Shown piece by piece: positions 22,318 to 32,960 of a stretch of DNA of 64,000 nt (its first letter is position 1; every line of letters begins with the position of its first letter). Made by a program: the position numbers and the translations under genes. Under the pieces are notes generated by a model. The model was not told the origin of the DNA, did not search any database, and worked only from the letters and a program-made list of their open reading frames with translations. This DNA comes from Xiphydria camelus (Eukaryota > Arthropoda > Insecta > Hymenoptera > Xiphydriidae), in assembly GCA_963678675.1 (NCBI GenBank), contig OY783199.1, positions 4,099,501 to 4,163,500 of the forward strand, in the 5' to 3' direction.

Positions 22318-23154
22318 CCAGGCTCGGTGTACTTTTTTGAAAAATAGGAGTGGAACTGCCACCGACAACCAGAGATCGCTCGGCGGTTTTGATGCATGAC
22401 CTGCCGCAATCCAATTGCATCCCGAGAGCGGCTGATTCGGTTCGACTCGTTTTGTCCGACCGAACGGAATATCGGATCCACGCTGCCGCGCGGCACGCGA
22501 GACCTCCTTTTCCCGCCACTCCCGAGGAGCCCGTTTCCCCTCCCTCTTTTTCATTCACCATCCCTTTCGCCCCGTCACAGTCGACTTCGAAGGGAGAGTG
22601 CGTCTCCTCGCTGCCCCTCGAAAAAGCAGTCTCACCCGGCGTGACACGCGCAACACCGGGGGACGAAGCCCTCGGGACTCGTGCGCCACCCTATTTCGAT
22701 AGCCGGCCGACGACGCAGGCGTCGCGACGTCGACTTTCGGGCTGCGAAATCGTCCCGAGGAAGAATTTCGAGTCGATTCGCGCGTACGGGGGGGGGGAGG
22801 GGGGGGGGCGCGAATGACAAGACGGGGATGCGAGACGAGATTATTCGCGGCAGGTACGTGTAACGGAGGGTCGGCGAGTGTAGGGAATGGCAAGCGATTC
22901 GGGGGAAACAGGGTGGAAAATGTCTGCGCCCCGATAGGAACGGCGAGCCGCCTCTCTCGCTCTGCGTTTCTTCGTGGAAGCACGCGCCGGCGGATGTATC
23001 CAGAGCTAGGAACGTGGTTTGGTGTGGAATCTTCGAAAAGCATTAGATCGAGCTGTATCAATCGCTCGTGTTAATTCGTAATAAGCGCTTCCGAATGAAA
23101 TTCTCATGTAATTTGTACAGCTTATGATGTAGATACATATAATCTAAGTTTCTA
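22316..23154. other. Unassigned CpG-rich DNA
   Basis: GC-rich, with a G run at 22789-22808. Overlapping frames up to 168 codons on the minus strand have compositional bias only. Confidence 0.45.
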
Positions 23155-23407
23155 CACAGAGAAATAGAATTAGTTGGATCTACTGAAAATTATTTGCGGG
23201 GTCGCGAGTAATTATTTATTTAGATCGATTTGATTTTCTTTTCATATTAATTAAATATTTCTTGCCTGCAATCACATATTATTTTATCTGATTGTAAAGA
23301 AAAAGTATCAAATTGATGTATTAAAAAATGTCATCGATATAAATAAATAATTACTTGCGACCCCGCAAGTAACCTTCAGTAGATCCGACGAATTCTCTTC
23401 CTCCGTC
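23155..23407. mobile_element. MITE family I copy I3
   Basis: 253 bp between TA (23153-23154) and TA (23408-23409). Ends CACAGAGAAATAGAATTAG and GAATTCTCTTCCTCCGTC. Contains GCGGGGTCGCGAGTAATT on the left arm and ACTTGCGACCCCGCAAGT on the right. Full palindrome. Confidence 0.85.
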
Positions 23408-24771
23408 TAGTAAATTCGATCCAAAAGATTGTAAAAAGTACACAAAAAGATTCACAGCAGTTCTGATGTCAACATTACAACAGAATTTTTCTCCGTGTGT
23501 TGATCTTTGCCGACATACGAAAAATTCTCTTTAAGTTGACTCTTCGTACACCCACAAAGGCACCTCAAAAAAGACACCTTTTAGACGCCTTTCGGCCAAG
23601 TGTGTTATCTGGGGAACGAAGCGAGGGAAGTCAGCCAGCCACGAAGCCACTGCCAGCCAGAGAGACGCGAAGAGGGAGAAAGTGCAGTAGCATTCGCTTC
23701 ACCGACCGCGACTAAACAACTCTGTTAATCATACGCGATTAACGTTAATCCGTCGCGACGATAAATCACGACGTCTCCCTCGCGTCCTCGGCCGTTTCTA
23801 CGCACGCGTATCACACGCGGCGCGAAGCACGCGAGAAATAAACGGCGAGGCGCGATCGAGACCCTCCTCCCGCCGGTCATCGATCGATCATCTCCCTGGC
23901 CCGTCCCTCCACCGTCGCGCTCTTTCCTCCGTACAGCACGCGAGAGAGTAAACTCGCGAAGAAGAAGGGGCTGCGACCCGCAAACCAATCAAAGTCACGA
24001 AACGTGCCTTATCGGGACGCCGGCAAGAATGCAAATAAAATTCCTGAAGAGGAACGGAGGACGGCGGCGAGAGACGGTTGGGGTGAGGGGGATGGGAGAG
24101 TCTGCTCGAGGAGGAGGGACGAGCGAGTAAATAGGAAGAAGGACTCTCGTGGAAAGCGCTCCTCTTTTCGTGGATAGTTTATGTACTGGAGAGGGTGACG
24201 GCGAGGGAGAGTGTCGCGAGCGAAAAAGGAGCGAGGGAGGTTGGCCCCTGATCGACATGGTTGGTAATGAAAAGCAGGGGCCGACTCGAGTGCTTCGTTT
24301 GACTCGCCCGCGTTCCGCGTATGATAAAACGAATGGCGAGCGACGTCTGAGGTTGAGAGCGAAGGGCTGGCAAGGGCGAGGGAAGGGGTGGAATGTCGGA
24401 GGGAGAGGTTTCCATGATTAACCAAGCTCGTCCTAATTCCGTTCCGCCTTTCTCGCGCTCGTTACGTCGCGACGCCGAGCTTTGTCGCTGGAGCGACGTT
24501 TTTCTCCGCTCGTAATCCCGGAGGGAAAATCTATACATATTGATAAGAGAGGACGAGTTGGGGCGAGATAGACGGCGATCGAGATATATCGCCGCGGTTA
24601 AAGAACGAGAGCCGTGGTCGAACGAAACGAGCTAACGTGCAATTTGTATTCGTCTCTTTACCTTATTACATCGCCATTGCATCTTATTAGGGATGCAGCC
24701 GCGCGGGTAATGGTAATTCTGGCAGTTCGCGTGACGAAACGACGCGAGCGCTAATTGAGAATTGTACTCAA
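23408..24771. other. Unassigned CpG-rich DNA
   Basis: Many overlapping frames (up to 138 codons at 24009-24425) on both strands; none has a domain. No RNA gene recognised. Confidence 0.45.
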
Positions 24772-24964
24772 CACTGAGAAAAAAAAAGATTAAAAATTAT
24801 TCTGTTAGAAGGATAATCTGAGTACGAAAGGTAAAATAGATCAAAAATTATCCTAAGGAAGGTTAAATTTTATACCCTGGAAGGATAATTTTTGATCTGT
24901 TTTACCTTTCGTACTCAGATTATCCTTCTAACAGAATAATTTTTAATATTTTTCTTTCTCAGTG
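24772..24964. mobile_element. MITE family J (single copy J1)
   Basis: 193-bp almost perfect palindrome with ends CACTGAGAAAAAAAAAG and TTTCTTTCTCAGTG. The arms contain TCTGTTAGAAGGATAATC and AGTACGAAAGGTAAAA with their complements. Flanks are not TA (CA and AA). Confidence 0.8.
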
Positions 24965-25092
24965 AATGGGAGTGCATTTTATGCGTGCTTTTACTAATAA
25001 AAAAAAATCCAGACGAAAGTGAAATGTGATTATTTACGAGGTCCCGTCGAAATATCGAGCTGCTTCCATAATTCTCATCCCCTTCTTCAGAG

Positions 25093-25560
25093 TATAGTGC
25101 AAAAAAATTTATATTATATTAAGATATTTTCGTATAAAGCTTTTTTCCAATACGTGATTATGAAAATTAATATATTCTGTAATTGTGCACAGAGAAAAAG
25201 AATTAGTTAGGTCTACCGAAAATTATTTACGGGATCGCAAATAATTATTTATTTACATCAAATAGATATCTCTTCCTTACAATCATGTGAAATCGTATGT
25301 GATTGCAAGGAAGAAATACCTATCTAATTAATATATATGAAAACATTTTTATTGATCTAAATAAATAATTACTTGCGATCCAGCAAGTAATTTTTAGGTC
25401 TTATTTTTGTTTTCTGTGTAAAAATTAATATATTTCCTTATGAAATTTCCGTTATAAATTTCATAACGGAGTATATTAATGTTTATAATCACGTATTGGA
25501 TACAAACTTGATATGACATATAATATAATTAAATTTAATAGACATTTTTTTTACAATATA
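25093..25560. mobile_element. AT-rich palindromic insertion with I4 inside
   Basis: Absent from copy II of the tandem duplication. The two ends are inverted repeats (CCAATACGTGATTATGAAAA against TTATAATCACGTATTGG) flanked by TA. I4 sits inside it. Confidence 0.65.
25188..25418. mobile_element. MITE family I copy I4
   Basis: Starts CACAGAGAAAAAGAATTAG and ends TTGTTTTCTGTG before TA (25419-25420). Arms with GGGATCGCAAATAATTAT and ACTTGCGATCCAGCAAGT. 231 bp. The left TA is changed to TG. Confidence 0.8.
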
Positions 25561-25631
25561 GCTATACGTGGAAGTAGAGCATCGAGGTATAAGCAGATAC
25601 TTTAAAGAGTGTTTTCAGCTTTGCAATCCAG

Positions 25632-25639
25632 TATAAATA
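25632..25639 (+). promoter_or_regulatory. TATA-box-like motif, copy I
   Basis: TATAAATA within the tandem duplication, preceded by TTTTCAGCTTTGCAATCC. Sequence resemblance only. Confidence 0.35.
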
Positions 25640-25843
25640 GAGCGTTGCATTTTATGCGTACGTACGCTAATAATAAAAAAAGAAGACCAAATGAATCAGC
25701 GGAATATGATGCACCTATTTCAAAACTACCGTCATGATATCGAGTTGCTTTCATAATTCTCATCCTTTTTTTAAAGTAGGCAAACGCGGAAGTAGGGCGT
25801 CAAGGTGTAGGTACTTTAGAGTGCTTTCAGCTTTGCGATCCGG

Positions 25844-25851
25844 TATAAATA
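25844..25851 (+). promoter_or_regulatory. TATA-box-like motif, copy II
   Basis: TATAAATA conserved between the two units, with a pyrimidine-rich TCAC-containing segment about 26-30 bp downstream that could serve as an initiator. No coding frame downstream was recognised. Confidence 0.4.
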
Positions 25852-26103
25852 GAGCTCATGCTCGCCCACTCACCTATCTCATTCGCTACAAAGAGCTCTC
25901 GACGACAATGTCTATTGTTGCGTGGGATCGGGACGCGCGAGCCTCGACCGCGTATACGCGCACGCATGTACGCGCGCACGTCCACGTCACCCCCGAAGAT
26001 CCCGAACTCGCACGTCGGTGTACGTATCGCACGTAGCGTACAATGGACGCCGCGGTGAATATTTTAGCGTGGAGAAAAATTTCCAAAAATCCGATGCCTT
26101 ATA

Positions 26104-26810
26104 CAGGGTGTTTCAAAATTCAGTACAAATATTTGAAGGGCGTATTTTTGAGATCAAAATAAGACTTTTTTTTTTTCCTATAAACATGTGTCCTAAAATA
26201 CACCCCCTCCGAGCTACAGCCATCTTAATTTTCATTTAAAAAATTGATTTATGGCATTTTGAGGTCAACAAAACGATTAGAGCACTCGTCTTTCAAATTT
26301 TTAGACTATTTGATGCATAATTATTGCAACCACAGTTTAAAATAATCGATTTTTTCGTGTAAACTTTACTACCTAAACGATCCCCCGTTCGTTCATCGGC
26401 GATTATCTCGAAAACGGTAAGTTGCATCAAAAAAATGCAAGAGCCCAAAATTTTAGATTTTTGTCTGTCCAACCAGATGGTCGTACTCATTTTTAAAATT
26501 TCTAAACGGCAACATAAAATTTCGGTCATTAAATGTGCATACCCCCCCCCCCCTATATTACGCTTATGCCATTTTAGGGGTAAGAAATCAGTAGAATGTT
26601 CGAAACAGCAGTGGCTTGCAAATTTTTAAGAAATTTGATGAATAATTGGAGTCAGAATTGAAAATAATCGATTTTTTGTATGACAATTAAGATGGCTGTA
26701 GCTCGGAGAGGGGGTATATTTTAGGTCACATGTTTACAGGAAAGAAAAGTCTTATTTTGATCTCAAAAATACGCCCTTCAAATATTTGTACTGAATTTTG
26801 AAACACCCTG
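26104..26810. mobile_element. Long-TIR element U1, 707 bp, non-autonomous
   Basis: The first about 120 bp (CAGGGTGTTTCAAAATTC ... CTACAGCCATCTTAATT) and the last about 120 bp are inverted repeats differing at only a few positions. Flanks are TATA on the left and TGTA on the right, so the target duplication is uncertain (TA or longer). The interior holds two direct repeats (about 26300-26361 and 26610-26675) that share AAATAATCGATTTTTT. No transposase frame. The superfamily cannot be decided from the ends alone. Confidence 0.8.
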
Positions 26811-28054
26811 TGTAAAGAAGCCCCCAATTTCCGTCGCCCCGTCCAGAAGACCCGAACTCGAGGGAAATCGGAAAAAATAAACATCCCCGCGCGCGAGAAC
26901 GCGATCGGCACTCGGAATGCTCCGGTATATCGATTCGACGACGACTGTTTCTCGGTTTCAACGTCTCCCCGACGCGTCGACGAGCTCCCATTCGCACGCG
27001 TCAATGTTCCCCCCGTCCGACGAATTCGTGAAACGCGAAAGGGACGCGGGTGGCTCGCGGAGGAAGAGGAGGGGGAGGAGGAAACAGAGCGAGAAGGGGT
27101 TGAAAGCCATGTGCGGGCAACGGCTTTGGCTTTTCAGCGGCTTGCCGGGGTGACGAACGGCTGACGTGCGTCGACGCATTCGCCTGCACCGACAATGGTG
27201 CCAACCGTCCCGGCAATATGTACCGACGTACGCACACACGCGCGTGCCTATACGCGCGCGGCGGCAGGGACACTCGGAGGGGGGGGGGGGGGCAACAATA
27301 ATTACTACTATCCACACGCGCTCGCACGTGCGCGCCGTGTAGTTAGTCGCACTGCACCGCGGCACACGTAGAGCGCGCACCACGTTGCGCGAGCAGTTAC
27401 TAATTTTCGACCGATGCCCATTACCACCTCGCCCCTGTATTACACGAGCATAACTACGTGTATACGCCGTTAGCTAAATTTCCGTACATCTCTCGATGCA
27501 GCGACTGCAACGGCGCGACGGTTGCACGTTGCGCGGCCACCCGAATTTCGAAATTCCACGAAGGACTCGGCTGCGGCGCGGATACACACATGTAGCGATG
27601 AAATGGAACCCCAAGGCAAAGGCGTACGTGGATGTTTGTACGTGTGGCTTCTAGTTTCTCTAGTATATGTGTGTAGAAATATAGATGGGATACCCCTGAA
27701 ATAGACACATATGTATAATATGTAGGGGTATATTCGAAGAAGTATTGGTAGTGTTCGACGAGGAAAATGTTGTCATCGAAACGTTGATTACGGCTGACGT
27801 AATTGTGGATGTGTTTTCATAGCTGAACTTTTAGAAACTGCTGCTCGCTACGTGTACTGCGCGGAGCAACGGGCCGAAACCTATTATGGGTGAATACCGC
27901 GCGGTACTCGAGTTTCGAAAATTCACGAACGAACTCCGTTTCGAGGGATGTACGGCAATCAAGTGGGATATGGATGTACCATGCGAAACCCGTAAAATTG
28001 TAGCTTCTGTGCATTATGCGCTGATGGGATTATATTGCGAAATGGATATACAGC
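26811..28054. other. Unassigned CpG-rich DNA
   Basis: Includes a G run near 27279-27291 and (ACGCGC)-like stretches. Minus-strand frames at 26958-27383 lack domains. Confidence 0.45.
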
Positions 28055-28155
28055 TGACCATTTTCTTGTTGAAGTAACTAGACATATGGTTAAACTGACT
28101 AAACTCGTTTAACCAGATGCATTTTATCATTTTAACCAGGTTATTTTTCCCAGTG
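28055..28155. mobile_element. MITE family A, right part (A4)
   Basis: Begins inside the A element (CAGCTGACCATTTTCTTG) and ends TTATTTTTCCCAGTG before TA (28156-28157). The left half is missing. Confidence 0.75.
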
Positions 28156-28157
28156 TA

Positions 28158-28264
28158 CCAAATATTTGTTTGCACGAAGAAAACCATGGCTTGATCCAAG
28201 AATTATATTATATTTTCGATTGAAGAAAATATTTTTTTAGCATCAGTAATTAATTCTCTCACCG
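28158..28264. mobile_element. MITE family B, one half (B3), abutting A4
   Basis: Reads CCAAATATTTGTTTGCACG ... CATGGCTTGATCCAAG ... AATTCTCTCACCG, one arm of family B. It starts directly at the TA that ends A4. Confidence 0.7.
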
Positions 28265-28267
28265 TTT

Positions 28268-29561
28268 GCGCGTTATCGAGCTTCGAATGCATTTTGCGTT
28301 CTTACCGAGAAAAGCCCCGCCTACGGAAACGCGTATAAGCAACCTCGAGAAGACCTTTGGGCGATGATTTAGTAAGGAGTTAAAGGGCACGGAGGAGGAT
28401 CCAATCCTCGACCTTGAATAATAAAAAGTAACGGTCAATTTAGCGAAGTGACCCCTGGAACAACAGACGCGAGATGAGACTCCTTCCTTAACGGCACCCC
28501 CGGGTGACCTCGTGGGAAGAACACCCTCGCGCCTATATTTACATCGTCGAGGAGCGTATATGTACACGGTCCATCGGCTTTCATATCCGGCAGGTATAAG
28601 TTACTTCGATTCGTCCCGGACGCGGTCGCCAGAAAATCCAGGGGACATCCTAGTACTCACAGTGCGACACGCTTCCTCTGTTTTACGAGTAATTTGGAGG
28701 GCATCGACCGCGTTTAGCGTCGAAGACGGAAAGATTTAGCACCCGGAAAAATCGTTCTCCCCTTCTAACCGAACGAACGCGACGGGCGTCAAAAATGATC
28801 GAAGGGATTCGATTAAAAAGAAAAAGCGGGGAAAAAAAAAACGAAGCAATTTATCCGAATGAGAAACAGCGCGAAAGCCGTGACGGGAATTTCAGCGGTC
28901 CAATTCCGCAACGCGCCTCTGTCTCTACCCATACGCGCGTGTAATCCCCGTTAAATAACGTACGGCCTTTCGACAATAATATTCCGCACAGCCCCATTCA
29001 TCATTCGCGCGTATGCGTATTATGCGCGCCCGTGGACACACGGGGGTGCGTGTACTCGCCGATCCCCCGGATCTATGCGGGACACATATGATCTATGTTC
29101 CTAACTGCGCGCGATGTGAATGTCGGTATACGCCGCGCACGGCATTGACGCGAAGTCGTCGTCACACCCCTTTTCGCGCGACGGCGCGGCGGGATAAAAC
29201 TTTCGTAACGTCACCGCAGGACTCGCGGTGGGATGCAATGCGACGGCGGGGGCGTCCGACGATTGTTATTATCATCCGGGTGTCGTTCTCGGAAACTCGT
29301 GCGTGCATTCGCCACTCGAGATTCGCCGGCTAATTAAATTACTGCAGTTTGTAAACTAAATTCTAATCCCCCCGCGCATTTGTCTTACGACATATCCTCG
29401 GGAGATTCACAATTGTGCTACACCGAGAAAACTAACTGTGGAGATTATTAGCTACTTTTGAGGAAGTGTTCCTATATTAAATATTTATTTATTGGTCGTA
29501 GAATTGAAAAGATGCTGGAAGAGGAGATGAAGAGTTCGCGGAACGAAATGAAGGCAGAATA
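28268..29561. other. Unassigned CpG-rich DNA
   Basis: A lone TACACCGAGAAAACTAAC at about 29420 looks like a solitary element end. Otherwise nothing recognised. Confidence 0.45.
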
Positions 29562-29813
29562 CACCGAGAAAACCGTTCATTTGTAGTTAATAAATGTTCG
29601 TTTGAATATGGCGAAATAAACAGTTTGTTGGATCAAATAAATATTCGTTAACTATTACAATATTTATTCGGCACAATTGAACCTTTTGAAGCAACCGTGT
29701 GAGCGAAATAAACATTTTAATAATTAAAATATATTTTATTGTCATAACGAAATATTTATTTCGTTATATTTGAAATTACATTTATTAACTATTAATAAAT
29801 TATCTTTCCAGTG
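29562..29813. mobile_element. MITE family C copy C2
   Basis: 252 bp between TA (29560-29561) and TA (29814-29815). Ends CACCGAGAAAACCGTTCA and AATTATCTTTCCAGTG. Interior GAATATGGCGAAATAAAC, CACAATTGAACC and CGAAATATTTATTTCG. Inverted repeat, non-coding. Confidence 0.85.
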
Positions 29814-29815
29814 TA

Positions 29816-30711
29816 ATTATTTTCGCCCAGAAGATTTTAGCGTTGATTTATGAGGGGGAAAATATTCGATTAATTTTTTTCTTTACTTTGGGCTAATAAA
29901 TTCTATGGAAAATTTGGATTGAAATGTTAACGGATGATACGAATTCGCTAGAAATGTAAGACACTGACCGTAGAATGCAGAATTGCAGTTTGGCAGGGAG
30001 TTTACGGGAGCCGGAGTATCGGATCGGTATCGAGCCCGATCAATTGGCAGATTATTATCACGTACATAAACGCTATACGTAAGTACACGTAGAAGGGCTG
30101 TTACTCGTTTCTGCCCTATGCTACTGGGTCGCGTCGATCTCGTAAATTAATCGACCATCAAAGGTGCGCGACGATATTCGATCCACATTGGTTGTACGTT
30201 ACCTGGATACCGGTATCACGCGTCATCTCGCTCACTTGCCCCGAACACCCTTGGCCGACAGGCAAGGGCGCGTCCCGGAAACACCACCGATAGGATCACC
30301 GTCGAGCACATGTATCAATAAAGCGGAACTCTGGGGTTGCGGCCGGCGAAAGCTGAGATACGGCCCATTAGCGTGATTGTCATTGACGGGTACATACAGC
30401 CTCCTCGCGAAATCACCCCATTCGCACTGTGTCGACACGACATTTTATCATTTCGATCCTTCGACGGGATACAGGAAGGGTGGGGGAGAAAGGACATCCG
30501 ATTTTTAAATCCGCGTGATAACGCGAGTGTAAAGATACCGATTTACATGTCAGTGCTGCTATCTCCATGGCAAAATAATGGGGCAATCGTATTATAGATA
30601 TATCGACTGTAGAATGTAAGATAATTGGATCGTTATCTTTTTCCAATTCATTAAAAACTCATCATTCTCAATTTACCGATTAATCCTTAATTGATTTCCT
30701 AAAAATTGTAA
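29816..30711. other. Unassigned DNA
   Basis: Frames at 30164-30597 on both strands lack domains. No repeats recognised. Confidence 0.45.
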
Positions 30712-30866
30712 GGTAGAGTGAGTCTGAAAGTGCGCCACGGGGTAAAAATAGTCTCCGTATGCGACAGCTGCTAAAAAACGCTAATTGCAAATAAACGAAA
30801 CGGTTTATTTATGAAAATTTAGCAAATGGCACTTTTTACCTCTGGTACTATTAATCCCACTCTACC
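30712..30866. mobile_element. Short TIR element, 155 bp
   Basis: Ends GGTAGAGTGAGTCTG and CCCACTCTACC, with inner complementary blocks GGGGTAAAAATAGT and CACTTTTTACCTC. The target duplication is not evident. No other copy seen. Confidence 0.5.
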
Positions 30867-31037
30867 CCCCAAATTCTTCTTGACAGTTATAAGTTTGCAA
30901 AATTCCCTGACCATGTTATCCTAATTTTCAAAATTCCCAAGCATCGTTCTACTGTTCTGAACAATTTTAAAATTTAAAGAATTGAAAGAAGGAAAGAAAG
31001 AATTGAAAGAAAGATTGTCATCTATTATTGGACCATA

Positions 31038-31294
31038 CACAGAAAAAAAAGATTTAATTGGACCTACTAAAAATTACTTGCGAAGTTGAAAGTAATAATT
31101 TATTTACATCAATTTGATCTTTTTTCATATTAATTAGATATTTCGTCCTTGCAGTCGCATACTATTTCGCATGATTATAAGGGAGAGATAGGTATCTAAT
31201 TGATGCGTTAAAAAATTTCATTAGCATAAATAAATAATTACTTGCGACCCTGCAAGTCATTTTCAGTAGCTCCACCTAATACTTTTTCTCTGTG
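31038..31294. mobile_element. MITE family I copy I5
   Basis: 257 bp between TA (31036-31037) and TA (31295-31296). Ends CACAGAAAAAAAAGATT and CTTTTTCTCTGTG. Interior as in the other I copies, including ACTTGCGACCCTGCAAGT. Confidence 0.85.
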
Positions 31295-31377
31295 TAGAAA
31301 AATAAATGTTATATTTGAGCGTCGACCTTTATTCAACGCGCACTTCGCGAATGCAACGAGAACCTTTTAGGGCTCTA

Positions 31378-31622
31378 CTGCCCTGTTAATTCCAACTGTC
31401 GTATCTGCAAAATTAAAAAATTTGAGTTAAACACGTCTTCAAAATCCTGATGGCTTATTTTATCATCGTGTTAAGTTCCCGTAGTGTAACTGCTATTAGT
31501 TAGATCTTATATAAACAATTTTAGTATTGTCGATGATAAAATAAGCCATGAGAATTGTGAAGACGTATTTAACTCAAATTTTTTAATTTTGCAGATACGA
31601 CATTTGGAATTAACAGGGCGGT
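31378..31622. mobile_element. Long palindrome T1
   Basis: The arms run about 95 bp each, from CTGCCCTGTTAATTCCAA to CTTATTTTATCATCG and back in complement to GGAATTAACAGGGCGG, with a loop near 31480-31530. The flanks are TA on the left and TC on the right. Its terminus is unlike the CACTGAG class. No coding. Confidence 0.75.
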
Positions 31623-32399
31623 CTCCCGGATCGATCCTAAATTGACGAGAGCCCGTATAAACGATAGACGGAGTTTCGCGAAGCTAGCGTATCCCGCGAC
31701 AACCACTGTGCATGCAACAAACGGCACCGACAAAGCCGGAGATATTAGACAGTCGCGCAGGGGTGAGGTCGAGTGTATACGAACGTATAGGGGTTGAGTT
31801 CGCAATAAGCTCATACCACAAGTCCCGCTAATTAAGTCTGGTTCCACTTCCCCGCCGCTTTATTAAGCTGACGCCAGTCGTTTGCTCGTAAATTTTGGTC
31901 GCTGCACAAGTTCGGATTTCGAAACGAGGCGAGCCCGCGGAAGATGCCGGAAGGAGATGCAAGCGACCTGGGGTAATCGGTGTGGCGGGGTAGGTTGGGA
32001 GGGGTTTTCGGGTGTAGCGGAGTTTGGCGCGCGCGGGTGGCTTCCCTCTCTAATTGCCTCCGGACCGATTGCATCGATACACCGACAACCTCGCGCGATT
32101 CGAAATAAATGATAGAACAGTGGATCAAGGGGATGCAATCGCTGCAACTGGATATGCCGTGTAAAGGGACGCGCGTTCGTTTCCGATACTCATTTCCTTC
32201 GCACGTATTTTCATTCGCGCTGCCTGTTGCCCCTCCGTCGATCGTCTACCGCTGTCGCGATCACTTCCGCCGATATGGTACAAGGGCTTGCTTTGGGCGC
32301 GGATGAAATTTCCATAATACGGCAGTACGGTTCGGGGTTTGGCGGATGGAGATTGCGATATCGAATAGGGACTTACAGGGAAACACGTAGGTATATATA
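31623..32399. other. Unassigned DNA
   Basis: CpG-rich. Frames under 100 codons without domains. Confidence 0.45.
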
Positions 32400-32960
32400 T
32401 CGATGCGCTCCTTCACTCCCTTTCTATCTTTCTCTGTCTTTCTCTCTCTCTTTAATCTTTTACCCGTTACTGCGTACTTTATTCTTACTTTCACTAGTTA
32501 CTTTTTAGTTCTTTCACTATTTATAAAGTACTTTACTTTGATCTTTCTCTATATTGTTCCCTTCAAGTTCTTTTATTATATATATATATTTGTACATATC
32601 ATTACTTCAAACCTTTATCCTTTACCGTATCTACTTCTATTATTATTGTTGTTGTTGTTGTTGTTGTTATTGTCCTCCTTGCATTTGTGCTCTTAGGAGA
32701 CGCCTGCATCTTATTGTTAGAGCCATAATAAACGCTTCTTCTTCTTTTTTCCTATTTCTCTTTTCTCTGTTCTTATTCTTTATGCACGCATGATCAGTTA
32801 TACTTGCTATCATTTGCCTTACTTCTCATTTATCTTATATTACTTATCTTGCTCTTTTGTCGCATTACTTCTTATTGTTTTCGTTAATGTTATTTATTTT
32901 TAAGCATTCCGTACACCATCTTCATTATGTTGCCAATCCAGCGGTCCGCGAGATCGAAAT
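32400..32960. repeat. T/C-rich strand-asymmetric block with (TTG)n
   Basis: Over about 560 bp the plus strand is dominated by T and C (CTTTCTATCTTTCTC and similar), with a GTT/TTG trinucleotide run at 32645-32668. It looks like decayed simple repeat. Confidence 0.7.

Larger units (their letters stand above)
24974..25862 (+). repeat. Two-copy tandem duplication with a TATA-box motif
   Basis: Copy I (24974-25645, enlarged by an insertion at 25093-25560) and copy II (25646-25862) share GCATTTTATGCG, ATATCGAG(C/T)TGCTT, CATAATTCTCATCC, GGAAGTAG, TTTTCAGCTTTGC and GTATAAATAGAGC in the same order. The unit is about 217 bp without the insertion. TATAAATAG at 25632 and 25844 resembles a core promoter TATA box. 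No open frame follows convincingly. Confidence 0.7.

Noticed and set aside
22070..22561. 163-codon minus-strand frame
   Set aside because: It is driven by the long GA tract and begins in MITE I2.
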